DNA of 64,000 bases from Saccharibacillus sp. O23 (GTDB lineage Bacteria; Bacillota; Bacilli; Paenibacillales; Paenibacillaceae): NCBI RefSeq assembly GCF_002205895.1, contig NZ_NJDE01000015.1, positions 1 through 64,000 on the forward strand, given 5' to 3'. The notes beneath the pieces were generated by a model that was not told where the DNA came from, made no database searches, and saw only the letters and a list, made by a program, of their open reading frames with translations. How positions within the stretch are numbered: the first letter of the stretch is position 1; each line of letters starts with the position of its first letter. The translations under genes and the position numbers were made by a program. This document shows positions 1 through 8,571 of this stretch, piece by piece.

Positions 1-63
1 CCTGTACTGGTCTTCTGTCACCAGATCGCTTACGTTGTGTTCCTTTTTTTTTTTTTTTACGAA

Positions 64-94
64 TTGACTTGGAGTCGGCTCCAAGTTATACGCT
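64..94 (+). promoter_or_regulatory. MerR-family-type promoter and operator upstream of the SDR gene
   Basis: A perfect dyad with arms ACTTGGAG and CTCCAAGT (67-86) lies between a -35-like TTGACT (64-69) and a -10-like TACGCT (89-94), which gives a 19-bp spacer. An over-long spacer filled by a dyad of this shape is the hallmark of promoters activated by MerR-family regulators through DNA distortion. No MerR gene is visible in the window, so the regulator may lie just upstream of position 1. A 17-bp reading with TATACG as the -10 is also possible. Confidence 0.7.
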
Positions 95-143
95 ATCCCC
101 AATCGGCGAAGCTCTCGCCATTCATCCGATTGGAGGAATTCCT

Positions 144-1007
144 ATGAACGCTCTACCTGTTCAAGACCCGAATACACGCACCGCTCTGATCACCGGCGCC
201 AACAACGGCATCGGTCTCGAATTGACCCGCCGCCTTCTGAACGAAGGCTGGCAGGTCGCCGTTTTGATCCGCTCTTCTTTTCCCGCGGACGATGACGCCA
301 TCGCCTCCGCGATCCGAGGCGGCAGGCTGCGGATCTACAGAGCCGAACTGACCGACTTCCGGCAGTTGGCCGAAGCGCTGAAGCAGATTCAAGCAGCGGA
401 GACCGCGATCGACGTGCTGTTCAACAACGCGGGCGGCAGCCTGCCGGAGCTTCGCTTCTCGCCGCAGGGCCGCGAGATGCATTACGAGCTGCAAACGGTC
501 GTCCCTTATCTCATCTATCGCGAGACCAAAGAGCTGCTGCTGCGCGGGTCGCTCAAGACGGTCGTCGGCACCTCGTCGAACGCGTTCAATTTCACGAAGA
601 CGTTCGATCCCGGCAAGCTGGCCCGTCCCGAACGCTTCAAAGCGCTGACCGGAGCCTATGCCGACACCAAGCTGGCCTTGTCGCTCTGGACGCAGGCGCT
701 CGCGCCGGCCGAAGCGGCCGACGGCATCCGGCTGCGCAGCGCCGATCCCGGTCCGAACAATACGCTCCGCAAAGGCAAAAAGTCCGGGCTGCCTTTCCCC
801 GTCAATTATCTGATGCGGTTCGTGTTCCCGCCGCCGAGCAGCGGAGCCGGCCGACTATATGACGCCGCGGTCGGACCGTATCAAGACAAGACCGGCGTGC
901 TGATCAACAGCAAAGGCGTGGTCGAATTGAAATTCGCCGATCGGGCGCAGCAGGTATTGGATCAGGTCGACCGGATTTATCGCGAGGAGTTTCGTCAGTT
1001 GATGTAA
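144..1007 (+). CDS. SDR family NAD(P)-dependent oxidoreductase
   Basis: A 287-residue short-chain dehydrogenase/reductase, probably acting on an aldehyde or ketone in the cytoplasm. It has the cofactor motif TGANNGIG (residues 17-24), NNAG (94-97), a Ser near 134 and the catalytic pair YADTK (Tyr162, Lys166), in the order and spacing of classical SDRs. I chose the ATG at 144 because TGGAGGA sits just upstream; an in-frame TTG at 69 has no binding site and overlaps the MerR-type promoter. The gene is monocistronic, ending at a strong terminator. MerR-type control suggests induction by an electrophile or carbonyl compound (inference). The substrate cannot be read from the sequence. Confidence 0.88.
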   Translation: MNALPVQDPNTRTALITGANNGIGLELTRRLLNEGWQVAVLIRSSFPADDDAIASAIRGGRLRIYRAELTDFRQLAEALKQIQAAETAIDVLFNNAGGSLPELRFSPQGREMHYELQTVVPYLIYRETKELLLRGSLKTVVGTSSNAFNFTKTFDPGKLARPERFKALTGAYADTKLALSLWTQALAPAEAADGIRLRSADPGPNNTLRKGKKSGLPFPVNYLMRFVFPPPSSGAGRLYDAAVGPYQDKTGVLINSKGVVELKFADRAQQVLDQVDRIYREEFRQLM

Positions 1008-1048
1008 ATAAACCGCCGCTGACGTTACGCCGTCAGCGGCGGTTTATT
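1007..1048 (+). terminator. Terminator of the SDR gene
   Basis: An 18-bp perfect stem (1007-1024 with 1031-1048) with a 6-nt loop starts in the stop codon. Its A- and T-rich ends let it work in both directions, so it may also stop the ABC operon converging from the right. Confidence 0.85.
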
Positions 1049-1130
1049 ATGGATTCGGTACTTTGACCGAATTCAATGCAAGGTTGGTCAAGGTACTCGT
1101 TTCGTTGTTCAAAAAGCAGCCGCGTTAACC

Positions 1131-2276
1131 TTACCGCTCCGCCCGCAGCCGCGCCGCGCGGAAGAAGCCGTGCCGATCCTCGCGCAGAACGACGGAGACG
1201 GTTCGATGCCGCAGTTCGGGATCTTGAACCAACAGCTCTGTCAGATCCCGCACGATGTTATACCCGTAATTGAACTCGTAGAACTTGTTGGAATACGGAT
1301 CGACATGCAGCACGCCGCTCTCCAACGTCAGGATATGCTCGACCCGATCTCCGTGCGGAACGCTTTTTTGCCGGGTTACGATCACCTGCCGCACCGCCGC
1401 GACCGCTTGGCCTTTGTGCGATCCGCCCGACTCTCCCGCTTCGCGCCGCGCCGCCGCTGCCACGTCCGCTGCGGCTTGAGCGTAACGCTCGGCCTGCCGC
1501 TGCGATACGCCGCGATAGCCTACCTCGACGCCCTCGATCGTAACCGAGCGGTACGCCGCGTTCTCCGTCTGCTGATCCCGAACATTTTGCCCGACAGGCA
1601 TCAAGACGTACAGAACTGCGATGCACGCCGTAAATCCGATCATCTGCCGCCGCGCGCGCTTAGGCCGATCAAACCTTTTCCAGAGATACAGCATGAACAG
1701 CCCCGCGCCGAGCAGCAGAATCGTCAACATATTTTCATAATCCGGATAATCGGGATACAGGAAGTTCAAGGTCGGAACGAGATACTGAACGTATTCCAGC
1801 CGATAGCCGTTAAACGCCACGAGCAGGAAATACAGCAGCAGGCTGATCAGCGTCGCGTATTTGAACGGGAGCAGCGACAGTCCGAACGCCAGACACACCG
1901 CAAACGTCGTAAAATGAAGCATCAATAAGATCAACGGCACCCTTGGCGTCCCGGGAAATATCTCCGTCAACCATGCCAACAAGAGAAGTCCCGCTGGCAG
2001 CGCGCAGATCCACGAGAAGACCAGTTCCTGCATGCCTCTTCGCAGCGGCTGCCACTCGGTCAAACGGACGATTTTCTCTGTTCGATGCCGCCGATCCTGA
2101 TAGCGAATGATCAGCACGAGATTCGTCATGAACAGCCCGTACAGCGGAATCAAGTTCAGCAGATCGTTTGTCCCGAACACCCATCGCCCGGCAAAAAGCA
2201 CGACTGCCCCGATATAATACGCCCAGACGTAATCTTCGCGCCACAACGTTTTCCACCGTACCCGCATGACGCCCAT
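1131..2276 (-). CDS. ABC transporter-associated membrane protein, second permease-like subunit
   Basis: A 381-residue protein: about six hydrophobic segments fill the first 220 residues, followed by a soluble, Arg-rich C-terminal domain of about 150 residues. It is the last gene of a three-gene operon with an ABC ATPase and an ABC-2-like permease. The ATG at 2276 overlaps the stop of the preceding gene as TGATG, a sign of translational coupling, so I prefer it to longer in-frame starts. The membrane part probably pairs with the upstream permease as a heterodimeric exporter or as a peptide-sensing module (inference). I do not recognise the C-terminal domain. Exported substrate unknown. Confidence 0.75.
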   Translation of the reverse strand: MGVMRVRWKTLWREDYVWAYYIGAVVLFAGRWVFGTNDLLNLIPLYGLFMTNLVLIIRYQDRRHRTEKIVRLTEWQPLRRGMQELVFSWICALPAGLLLLAWLTEIFPGTPRVPLILLMLHFTTFAVCLAFGLSLLPFKYATLISLLLYFLLVAFNGYRLEYVQYLVPTLNFLYPDYPDYENMLTILLLGAGLFMLYLWKRFDRPKRARRQMIGFTACIAVLYVLMPVGQNVRDQQTENAAYRSVTIEGVEVGYRGVSQRQAERYAQAAADVAAAARREAGESGGSHKGQAVAAVRQVIVTRQKSVPHGDRVEHILTLESGVLHVDPYSNKFYEFNYGYNIVRDLTELLVQDPELRHRTVSVVLREDRHGFFRAARLRAER

Positions 2277-2959
2277 CAGCGAACCGTCCTGCGGCGGAAC
2301 CATGCGGCGTTGACGATCATCAGCAGCAGAATCCAGATCATCAGCACGCTTCGGGCCGCGATCTGTTCCGGCTGCGTCGTCACCTGCTCGGTCAGATTCG
2401 GGCTGAACCATAACGCGAACATGGGATGCTCGATCAACGACAAGCTCGCCAGCAGATAGATGAGCAGAGGCAGCAGACTATAGATCGTTCGCCGCAGCAT
2501 CAAAGAGAAGAAGCCGCTCAACGCCGTGACGTAGCCTACGGTGAGCAGAATTTGCAGCACGGCTCCCGCCCAGATTGCCGAGTCCGCTTCACGCGCGTAG
2601 AGCAGCCAGAATCCCGTGTCGAACACGATCACGCTTCCGGCCAACACGAGCCAGACCGTCAGCATCCGCGCGAGAAAATAACTCTCCGTCCGGCGAAGGT
2701 AATACAAGATCGTCTTGGATTCGAAGACTTGAACGCGGCCGCTCCAGACGGCGTTGAACAGGATCGGCGTCAGCAGAATCAACAGAATCATCTGCACATG
2801 CAGCAGTCCGAACCAAGTATCCGCAAAGTTATCCAGACGATTGGCCGAAACCAGCAGCGCGATCTGCAAAGTGCTCAGCAGCAAAGCGGCGGCCAGCATC
2901 CCGCGCTGCTTCAGCAGATGGCGGAAAGAAAAAGAAAGCTGCGTCGTCCATTCACTCAT
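2276..2959 (-). CDS. ABC-2-type transporter permease
   Basis: A 227-residue integral membrane protein with about six predicted helices, starting with a short amphipathic N-terminus (MSEWTTQLSF). It sits between the ATPase gene (8-bp overlap, ATGAGTGA) and a second membrane protein (TGATG overlap), so all three are almost certainly co-translated. The layout of ATPase, short permease and longer membrane protein resembles Firmicute drug or antimicrobial-peptide ABC exporters of the YtrB type. The substrate cannot be inferred. Confidence 0.75.
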   Translation of the reverse strand: MSEWTTQLSFSFRHLLKQRGMLAAALLLSTLQIALLVSANRLDNFADTWFGLLHVQMILLILLTPILFNAVWSGRVQVFESKTILYYLRRTESYFLARMLTVWLVLAGSVIVFDTGFWLLYAREADSAIWAGAVLQILLTVGYVTALSGFFSLMLRRTIYSLLPLLIYLLASLSLIEHPMFALWFSPNLTEQVTTQPEQIAARSVLMIWILLLMIVNAAWFRRRTVR

Positions 2960-3824
2960 AGTCGGTCCGCTTCCGATTCGCGTACATATAAGCGTGTTCT
3001 AAAGTCGGTTCGACGGGTACGCTGCGCTCGATCGGCGTTTCCGCGATATACCGCACTTCTACCCCTTCGGCTGTGGCCTGCGAGGACAAGATCAGCGAAG
3101 GCCTCCGGCGCAGCGATTCGGGCACGGAAGGACCGCGATACATCCAGACTTTGCCTTCCACCGAGCGGATAAACGTCGACAGATCGCCGTAATAGTTGAC
3201 GCGGCCTTCATGCAGAACCAATAGGCGTTCGCTGGTCATTGCGATGTCTTCGACGATATGCGTAGACAGCAGCACGACCCGATCGGCGGCCAGCTCGCTT
3301 AACAATTGCCGGAAAGCCGCCCGTTCATGAGGATCGAGCCCCACGGTCGGTTCGTCGACCAACAGCAGGGCCGGATCGCCGATCATCGCCTGCGCGATGC
3401 CGACCCGCTGCTTCATTCCTCCCGACAGAGCGCCGAACTGCTTTTTCCGATGTTCGATCAAGCCGACCTGAACCAGCTTTTCTTCGATCTCGCGTTTGCG
3501 TTCCTCCGGCGAAGAAATATGCTTCAGACGGCAGAAATAGTCGAGCGCTTCTTCCACTGATATTTTCGCGAAAAAATCGAACTTCTGCGGCAAATATCCG
3601 ATACGGCGGCGGATCGCGTACAGGTCTTCATCCCGCTCTTTTCCGTCGTATTCGACCTTGCCGGTATCTGGCCTTGCCAGCGTCGCGATGATCTCCATCA
3701 ACGTCGTTTTCCCGGCTCCGTTCTCCCCAAGCAAACCTACGATTCCTTGATCGACCTCGAACGAAATCCCGTCGAGAACTTTCGAATCATAACGCTTGGA
3801 CACTTCGCACACCTTCAATTTCAC
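2952..3824 (-). CDS. ABC transporter ATP-binding protein
   Basis: A 290-residue nucleotide-binding subunit that powers the two downstream membrane proteins. Walker A GENGAGKTT (about 33-41), signature LSGGMKQR (about 131-138), Walker B LLLVDEP (about 150-156) and the switch His in LLSTHI are all present. The C-terminal 80 residues form the extra domain usual in ABC-2 exporter ATPases. I place the start at a GTG (3824) because AAGGGG lies 9 nt upstream; an ATG 54 nt further up lacks a binding site. First gene of a tightly overlapping three-gene operon, divergent from the EVE gene. Confidence 0.88.
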   Translation of the reverse strand: MKLKVCEVSKRYDSKVLDGISFEVDQGIVGLLGENGAGKTTLMEIIATLARPDTGKVEYDGKERDEDLYAIRRRIGYLPQKFDFFAKISVEEALDYFCRLKHISSPEERKREIEEKLVQVGLIEHRKKQFGALSGGMKQRVGIAQAMIGDPALLLVDEPTVGLDPHERAAFRQLLSELAADRVVLLSTHIVEDIAMTSERLLVLHEGRVNYYGDLSTFIRSVEGKVWMYRGPSVPESLRRRPSLILSSQATAEGVEVRYIAETPIERSVPVEPTLEHAYMYANRKRTDYE

Positions 3825-3962
3825 GTCGAATAACCCCTTCTGTATCCGGATTATGAGGAGAACAGCACTTTTTCCCATATCAAAAGAATGTTACCTTGCT
3901 CGCTTCCGTTTCTCTATAACAAAATTCGCCTACGAATCTTGTGATCGGCCGCAAAACCGCTC

Positions 3963-3997
3963 CTGACACAAGGCTGTCAGCAGCGGCTCCTTATAAT
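3963..3997 (+). promoter_or_regulatory. Possible promoter of the EVE-domain gene
   Basis: A perfect -10 TATAAT lies at 3992-3997, 38 bp before the start codon. No good -35 is visible at the right distance. Instead there is a 6-bp inverted repeat, CTGACA and TGTCAG (3963-3980), which could bind an activator or repressor. Confidence 0.4.
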
Positions 3998-4034
3998 GAA
4001 AACAAGAACATTCATCTTATAAGGAGGCCTTGCC

Positions 4035-4586
4035 ATGATCCGACCGCTTTCCCCCGCTTCGTCTTCCGAATCTTCGACGCTTGCCGATTCCCTGATGCTG
4101 CCCGGAACCCGCTATTGGATGGGCGTCGTATCCGCCGACCATGCCGACCGCGCGATCTCGCAGGGCATCGCGCAGACCTGCCACGGCAAAGCGTATCCGC
4201 TCAGCCGGATGAAAGCCGGCGATTGGTTGATCTACTATTCGCCGCGCGCCGAGAGAAACGGCGGTTCGCCGGTTCAAGCTTTTACCGCGATCGGACAAGC
4301 GCTGGACGACCGGGTCTATCGCCATGCGATGAGCGAAACGTTCGTGCCGCATCGCCGCGACATGCGTTATCTGCCCGCGAAGCCGGTACGCATCGCCGGT
4401 CTGCTGGAACAGTTGTCGTTCACCCGCGGCCGCCGAAGTTGGGGACAAGCGTTCCGCTTCGGACAGTTCGAGATCGAACCGGACGATTTCCGGCTGATCG
4501 CAGGCCTGATGCTGGAAGACGTCGGGGAAGACGGCTTTGAGCAGGATGCCGCGCTCTGCGAACGGCAGTTGGAATTCGAGTGGTGA
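4035..4586 (+). CDS. EVE domain-containing protein
   Basis: A 183-residue protein. After a Ser-rich leader of about 25 residues the sequence TRYWMGVVSADHADRA opens an EVE (PUA-like) domain that spans the rest, including the segment GDWLIYYSPR. EVE domains read modified bases in RNA or DNA, and stand-alone versions are widespread with mostly unknown roles. The start at 4035 has an ideal AAGGAGG 9 nt upstream, although the domain itself begins near 4095. Monocistronic; no restriction or defence genes flank it, so a housekeeping role is as likely as defence. Confidence 0.82.
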   Translation: MIRPLSPASSSESSTLADSLMLPGTRYWMGVVSADHADRAISQGIAQTCHGKAYPLSRMKAGDWLIYYSPRAERNGGSPVQAFTAIGQALDDRVYRHAMSETFVPHRRDMRYLPAKPVRIAGLLEQLSFTRGRRSWGQAFRFGQFEIEPDDFRLIAGLMLEDVGEDGFEQDAALCERQLEFEW

Positions 4587-4918
4587 GCTGCGAATAGCGG
4601 ACCGCAGCAGCTTTTCTGTTGAGCGGGACGTTCGGATCAGAAACAGGAAAATCGTTCAGATCGATTAGAGGACGGATTTCAAGATCAAATAAGTCCATAA
4701 ATCCTCTTATCTTAGGGTCAAATGAGCAAGAAAGCAAAATAAGTCCATTTATCCCCTTAATGCGACCGAAATTCGGCTTCTGATCATGGAATCGAGATTT
4801 TAAAGGGATTATTGGACTTATCTTGCCGAAAAACCGAAATTACGCGGAAATAAGAGGAAAATTGGACTTATCGAGAGAGAATGGTTGGAAACTTCCCGAT
4901 CTCCATGACGAACACGCC
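4587..4918. repeat. Intergenic modular repeat, family B (2 direct + 2 inverted units)
   Basis: No gene here. Four units of about 21-23 bp with the word AATAAGTCCATwwATCCyCT: two forward (4688-4709, 4738-4760) and two inverted (4801-4821, 4851-4871). The region between them contains CCGAAATTCGG. The syntax of two forward, core, two inverted recurs at other gaps in this window with different words. Confidence 0.85.
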
Positions 4919-4965
4919 AAAAAGCCGCCGCTTCAGGTGCTCCACCTGATCGCGACGGCTTTTTC
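4919..4965 (-). terminator. Terminator of the threonine aldolase gene
   Basis: A long stem has outer arms AAAAGCCG and CGGCTTTT and inner arms TCAGGTG and CACCTGA. On the minus strand it is followed by a T-run, so it ends transcription of the gene that stops at 5011. Confidence 0.75.
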
Positions 4966-5010
4966 CGCTCTTATTGTTCGGCTGCTTGCTTACGTATTCC
5001 TCGCTTCCCG

Positions 5011-6117
5011 TTATCCCCGCGCTTCCGCCAACCGCTGCCCCAGAAGCCCGATCGCTTCGCGCAGTTTGTCCTTCGGCACGCCCTCGTACAGATCGCCGAT
5101 CGCGATCTCGGTCGAACAGGAGCGTTCCCCGTTCTCTTTGAGGTAAGCGACCAGCGCGATGCCGGTCTCCGCCTGCACGCTCGCGATAATAGGTCCCGCC
5201 GTCGCCGCCGATACCCCGTCCAGATGCAGATGGAACATGTTCGACACCGGCACTTCTGGCCGCGTGCGAATCCCCGGTTGAGCTTTGCACAGCGCCGCCA
5301 GTTCTTTCGCTTCTTCATAATACTGAGCCATCTTCGGCAGACGCAGATCCAGATAATAATCCGAACTCAGAATGTACGGATACAAGCTGATCAGATCGCC
5401 GCCGTGACGCCGTTTCCATACTTTCGACTGCTCCGCCAGATCGGCGTCGCCCAGCAGCATCGCGCCCGCGATTCCGCCTACGCCTTTGTAGAACGACACG
5501 TAGACGCTGTCGAACAGCGCGCAGACTTCCTCCGCCGTTTTTCCGTAATAAGGCAGAATCTCGAACAGGCGCGCTCCGTCGAGGTGCAAAGCGATCCCCT
5601 GCTCCCGGCAGTACGCCGAGATGTCTTCGAGTTCCACGTAGTCGGGCAGTTCGCCGCCGATCTCGCGCTGAGGCAGCTCAAGCAGCAGGCAGGCGACGTT
5701 TTCCGGCATCTTTTTCACGTCGTCCAGCGTAATCAATCGGTCTGCGTCCGCGAGCAGCACCGGCTCCAGATGATGCAGCTCTTTCAAGCCGTCCTGCTCG
5801 TGAATCTCCAGATGGCAGAGCGGGTGGTACGCGACGGTTTTGCTGTCTTTGCGGTCGCTCCAGATGCGCAGCGCGATCTGCTGAGCCATCGTGCCGCTGG
5901 GGAAAAAGACGGCCGCTTCTTTGCCCAGCATCTCCGCCAGTTTGCGCTCGAACTTTCCGATCGTCTCGCCGCGCCCGTACATATCGCTCGGCGTATCGCC
6001 GCCGACGCCGCGCAAAGACTCGAGCAGCACGTTTACGTTTCGCGGACCGTTGCCGGTCGTGCGATGCGGAGCCTTGCCGTAACTCTCGGCCAAGGTCGGA
6101 ATTCCGGATTCATTCAT
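5011..6117 (-). CDS. Threonine aldolase / beta-eliminating lyase family PLP enzyme
   Basis: A 368-residue fold-type I PLP enzyme of the low-specificity threonine aldolase family, which cleaves threonine or allo-threonine to glycine and acetaldehyde. Visible family features are MYGRGE near the N-terminus, the helix FPSGTMAQQIALR, LHLDGARLF (cofactor Asp) and the Schiff-base Lys in SFYKGVGGIAGA. The ATG at 6117 follows AAGAGG at 8 nt; longer in-frame starts lack a binding site. It ends at its own terminator and diverges from nudC. Related tyrosine and tryptophan lyases are less likely given length and motifs. Confidence 0.85.
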   Translation of the reverse strand: MNESGIPTLAESYGKAPHRTTGNGPRNVNVLLESLRGVGGDTPSDMYGRGETIGKFERKLAEMLGKEAAVFFPSGTMAQQIALRIWSDRKDSKTVAYHPLCHLEIHEQDGLKELHHLEPVLLADADRLITLDDVKKMPENVACLLLELPQREIGGELPDYVELEDISAYCREQGIALHLDGARLFEILPYYGKTAEEVCALFDSVYVSFYKGVGGIAGAMLLGDADLAEQSKVWKRRHGGDLISLYPYILSSDYYLDLRLPKMAQYYEEAKELAALCKAQPGIRTRPEVPVSNMFHLHLDGVSAATAGPIIASVQAETGIALVAYLKENGERSCSTEIAIGDLYEGVPKDKLREAIGLLGQRLAEARG

Positions 6118-6274
6118 GCCAATCGCCTCTTTTCCCGGTGTAAAATAAGATGATGCTTGCATGTCTGCGGCCTGACTGGTACACATGCGCTTATTTTACT
6201 CCCCTTGCCAGATCGTAGCCAGTCCCTGCATAATACCCAAGTAAGATTCTACATTCGAGAAAGGTTCTGGTTCC

Positions 6275-7141
6275 ATGCTTAACGAAAGACCGAGCATCTA
6301 TACGCGTTACGTTCCCTCGTTGATCGTCGAAGCTTCCGAACGGCCGTCTTATTGGTTCGTTTACCGGGCCGGAACGGACAAACTGCTGCTGGGCGAAAAT
6401 CCCGGTCTGGACGCGATTCCCGCAGCCGCGCGGGCCGAAGAACTCGGGTTCGCGCCGAGCCGTTCGCTGTATCTGGGCACGCTCGACGGCGCGCCTTGTT
6501 ACGCGGCCGAAGCGCCCGAAGACGCCCTCGTTCCGGCAGGCACGGAGTTTCTGTCGCTGCGTTCGCTGTACGAGATCATGGACGAAGACTTGTTCCATCT
6601 GGCCGGACGCGCGCTTCAGCTTCTGAGTTGGGATTCGACCCATCGTTTCTGCGGACGCTGCGGAACGACGCTGGAGCGGGCCGCGAACGACCATTCGAAG
6701 GTCTGCCCGAACTGCGGACTGAGCCATTATCCGCGCATCGCGCCCGCCGTGATCACGGCGATTCTCAAAGACGGCCAGATCCTTCTGGCCCGCGCTCCCC
6801 ATTTTCCGAACAATATGCACGGCCTGATCGCCGGCTTCGCCGAACCGGGCGAAACGTTGGAAGACTGCGTGCGGCGCGAGACGATGGAAGAAGTCGGCCT
6901 AACGCTCGGCGAGATCCGCTATTTCGGCAGCCAGCAGTGGCCGTTCCCGCATTCCCTCATGATCGGATTCGTGGCGGAATACGCGGGCGGAGAAATTGCG
7001 GTCGACGGCGAAGAGATCGAACATGCCGCATGGTTCGGTCCGGATAATCTTCCGAATATCCCGCCGAAACTCAGCATCGCGCGCAAGATCATCGACTGGT
7101 ACGCGGAAGAATACGGCGGACGGTCGGGCGCGTCTTCTTAA
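6275..7141 (+). CDS. nudC: NAD(+) diphosphatase / NAD-capped RNA hydrolase NudC
   Basis: A 288-residue Nudix hydrolase that splits NAD(H) to NMN(H) and AMP and, in studied homologues, removes NAD caps from RNA. Four Cys (126, 129, 144, 147) form the zinc ribbon specific to NudC. The Nudix box runs from G187 to G208 with the REtmEEvG core, and SQQWPFP (about 219-225) matches the NudC signature SQPWPFP with one change. The N-terminal 120 residues are the usual divergent domain. GAGAAAGG lies before the ATG. It is followed by a 43-nt hairpin (7159-7201) and diverges from threonine aldolase. Confidence 0.93.
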   Translation: MLNERPSIYTRYVPSLIVEASERPSYWFVYRAGTDKLLLGENPGLDAIPAAARAEELGFAPSRSLYLGTLDGAPCYAAEAPEDALVPAGTEFLSLRSLYEIMDEDLFHLAGRALQLLSWDSTHRFCGRCGTTLERAANDHSKVCPNCGLSHYPRIAPAVITAILKDGQILLARAPHFPNNMHGLIAGFAEPGETLEDCVRRETMEEVGLTLGEIRYFGSQQWPFPHSLMIGFVAEYAGGEIAVDGEEIEHAAWFGPDNLPNIPPKLSIARKIIDWYAEEYGGRSGASS

Positions 7142-7158
7142 AAGACGATCCTCGTCTG

Positions 7159-7201
7159 CCCGCAAGCGGCGAAAAGCGTGTTCCGCTTCGCCGTTTGCGG
7201 G
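7159..7201 (+). terminator. Hairpin after nudC
   Basis: Arms CCCGCAA-CGGCGAA and TTCGCCG-TTGCGGG form a 14-bp stem with one unpaired base per side. There is no T-run, so it is either a weak terminator or an mRNA-stabilising hairpin between nudC and the efflux gene. Confidence 0.45.
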
Positions 7202-7326
7202 TACATGTACATAAGCAGCGCGGCTCTGCGCCGTGCCGAAGGAAAGTCATCGGGTACAGAGTACTTGGTCAGTCCCATTTGCAGACACCCCTACCCCACA
7301 CCCCTAAATCGAAGGAGGAGTCGTTC

Positions 7327-8346
7327 GTGGCCGAAGCAAATTCGCCTGAGATTCAAGAGAAAGAAACGCTGGGTTCGCTCATCAAAAAAGGAAACACGTC
7401 TTCTGCCGTCGCGATGGGCGGCAACGCGATACTGGCCGCCGCCAAAGGCGCGGCGGCGTTCTTCACCGGCAGCGGCGCCATGTTCGCTTCGGCGATGCAC
7501 TCGCTCGCGGATGCGGTGAACCAAGGCTTCGTGTTCGTAGGCAGCGTGCTGTCCGAACGCAAGCCGAGCCGCCGTTTCCCGGTCGGCTTCGGACGCGTGA
7601 TCAATATCTTCTGCATGGTCGCGGTCATCGTGGTCACGATCATGGCGTACGAGACCATCCACGAAGGCATCCATCTGCTTCGACATCCGGCCGAAGCTTC
7701 GGGCGGCGTATGGCTTAACGTCGGCGTTCTGCTGCTGAATATCCTGATCGACGGCGCGATCTTGATCAAAGCGTCGAAAGAGATTCTTAAAGAAGCCAGA
7801 GCGCCCAAAGCTTCCGGTCCGGCTCTGCTGCCCGCGGCGTTCAAGAACGTCGGACGAGCCGCGCCTCCGACCCGGCTCGTCTTCTACGAAGATATCGTAG
7901 CCGTACTCGGCGCGTTCTTCGCTCTCGTGGCCGTCGCGGTCGTGGCGCTGACCGACTTTACGCTGATCGACGGCATCGCGACGACTCTGATCGGCTTCCT
8001 GATGATCGCCGTCGCTTTCCGCGTCGGCTACGACAACATGATCGGCCTGATCGGCGTATCCGCGCCGCAGGACGTGGAAGACAAAGTGTCCGCCGCCATT
8101 CTGGCCGACGCCGACGTCCGCGATATCGAGAGCATGCGCATCATTCAGGAAGGCCGTTATTATCATGTGGATGCCGTCGTCGAACTGCGCACGGGCCTGA
8201 CGCTCGGCGTCGCCGACGATATCAAGCTTCGCATCCAGCAGCATCTGACGACCAACCCGGATATCGCCGACGCCGCGATCTCGATCGTCGAAGACGACGG
8301 GAAGACCAGTTGGCATCGGCGGGAAGCGGAGATCGAGAAGAATTAG
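7327..8346 (+). CDS. Cation diffusion facilitator family transporter (ZnT9/SLC30A9-like)
   Basis: A 339-residue cation efflux protein. HSLADAVNQ (His58, Asp62, Asn65) is the metal site in transmembrane helix 2, and YEDIVAVLG provides the helix 5 site. Use of E-D rather than H-D there is typical of the SLC30A9-like branch. A C-terminal cytoplasmic domain follows from about residue 245. The start is a GTG with AAGGAGGAG 7 nt upstream; the in-frame extension to 7195 crosses the hairpin region and is unlikely. Transported metal unknown. A second, different CDF gene lies at 47429. Confidence 0.85.
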   Translation: MAEANSPEIQEKETLGSLIKKGNTSSAVAMGGNAILAAAKGAAAFFTGSGAMFASAMHSLADAVNQGFVFVGSVLSERKPSRRFPVGFGRVINIFCMVAVIVVTIMAYETIHEGIHLLRHPAEASGGVWLNVGVLLLNILIDGAILIKASKEILKEARAPKASGPALLPAAFKNVGRAAPPTRLVFYEDIVAVLGAFFALVAVAVVALTDFTLIDGIATTLIGFLMIAVAFRVGYDNMIGLIGVSAPQDVEDKVSAAILADADVRDIESMRIIQEGRYYHVDAVVELRTGLTLGVADDIKLRIQQHLTTNPDIADAAISIVEDDGKTSWHRREAEIEKN

Positions 8347-8388
8347 AAATTTCGCACCCGAACGATAAGCGATCCAGAGACCAAAACG

Positions 8389-8438
8389 AAAGCCTTCTCC
8401 GCCCAACTTTTTCGAAAAGTAGGCAGAGAGGGCTTTTT
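8389..8438 (+). terminator. Terminator of the efflux gene
   Basis: An imperfect stem (AAAGCCTTCTC with GAGAGGGCTTT) with an inner AACTTTTT and CGAAAAGT hairpin is followed by TTTTTT. Confidence 0.7.
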
Positions 8439-8448
8439 TCATGCAACA

Positions 8449-8470
8449 AATTATTTAAATTTAAATAATT
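8449..8470. promoter_or_regulatory. 22-bp perfect AT palindrome upstream of the SLH gene
   Basis: Each half reads AATTATTTAAA and the axis lies at 8459/8460. It is 102 bp upstream of the SLH protein start and directly after the previous terminator. It may be a regulator site or an AT-rich upstream promoter element. Confidence 0.4.
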
Positions 8471-8571
8471 AATCTATCAAATTCTGAATAGGGTCTACCG
8501 ATAAATTGCTTGCTAGGTAAAAGAAACAGCCGCTTTTTAGAAGGCCATACATCATGAGAAGGAGCTAGAAG

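Noticed and set aside
1-60. Poly-T tract near 43-58 as a terminator of an upstream gene
   Set aside because: The preceding bases do not form a convincing GC-rich stem within the window; it may be part of an AT-rich promoter element instead.
4035-4586. EVE protein as part of a modification-dependent defence system
   Set aside because: No nuclease, methylase or helicase gene is adjacent; the gene stands alone between a transporter operon and threonine aldolase.
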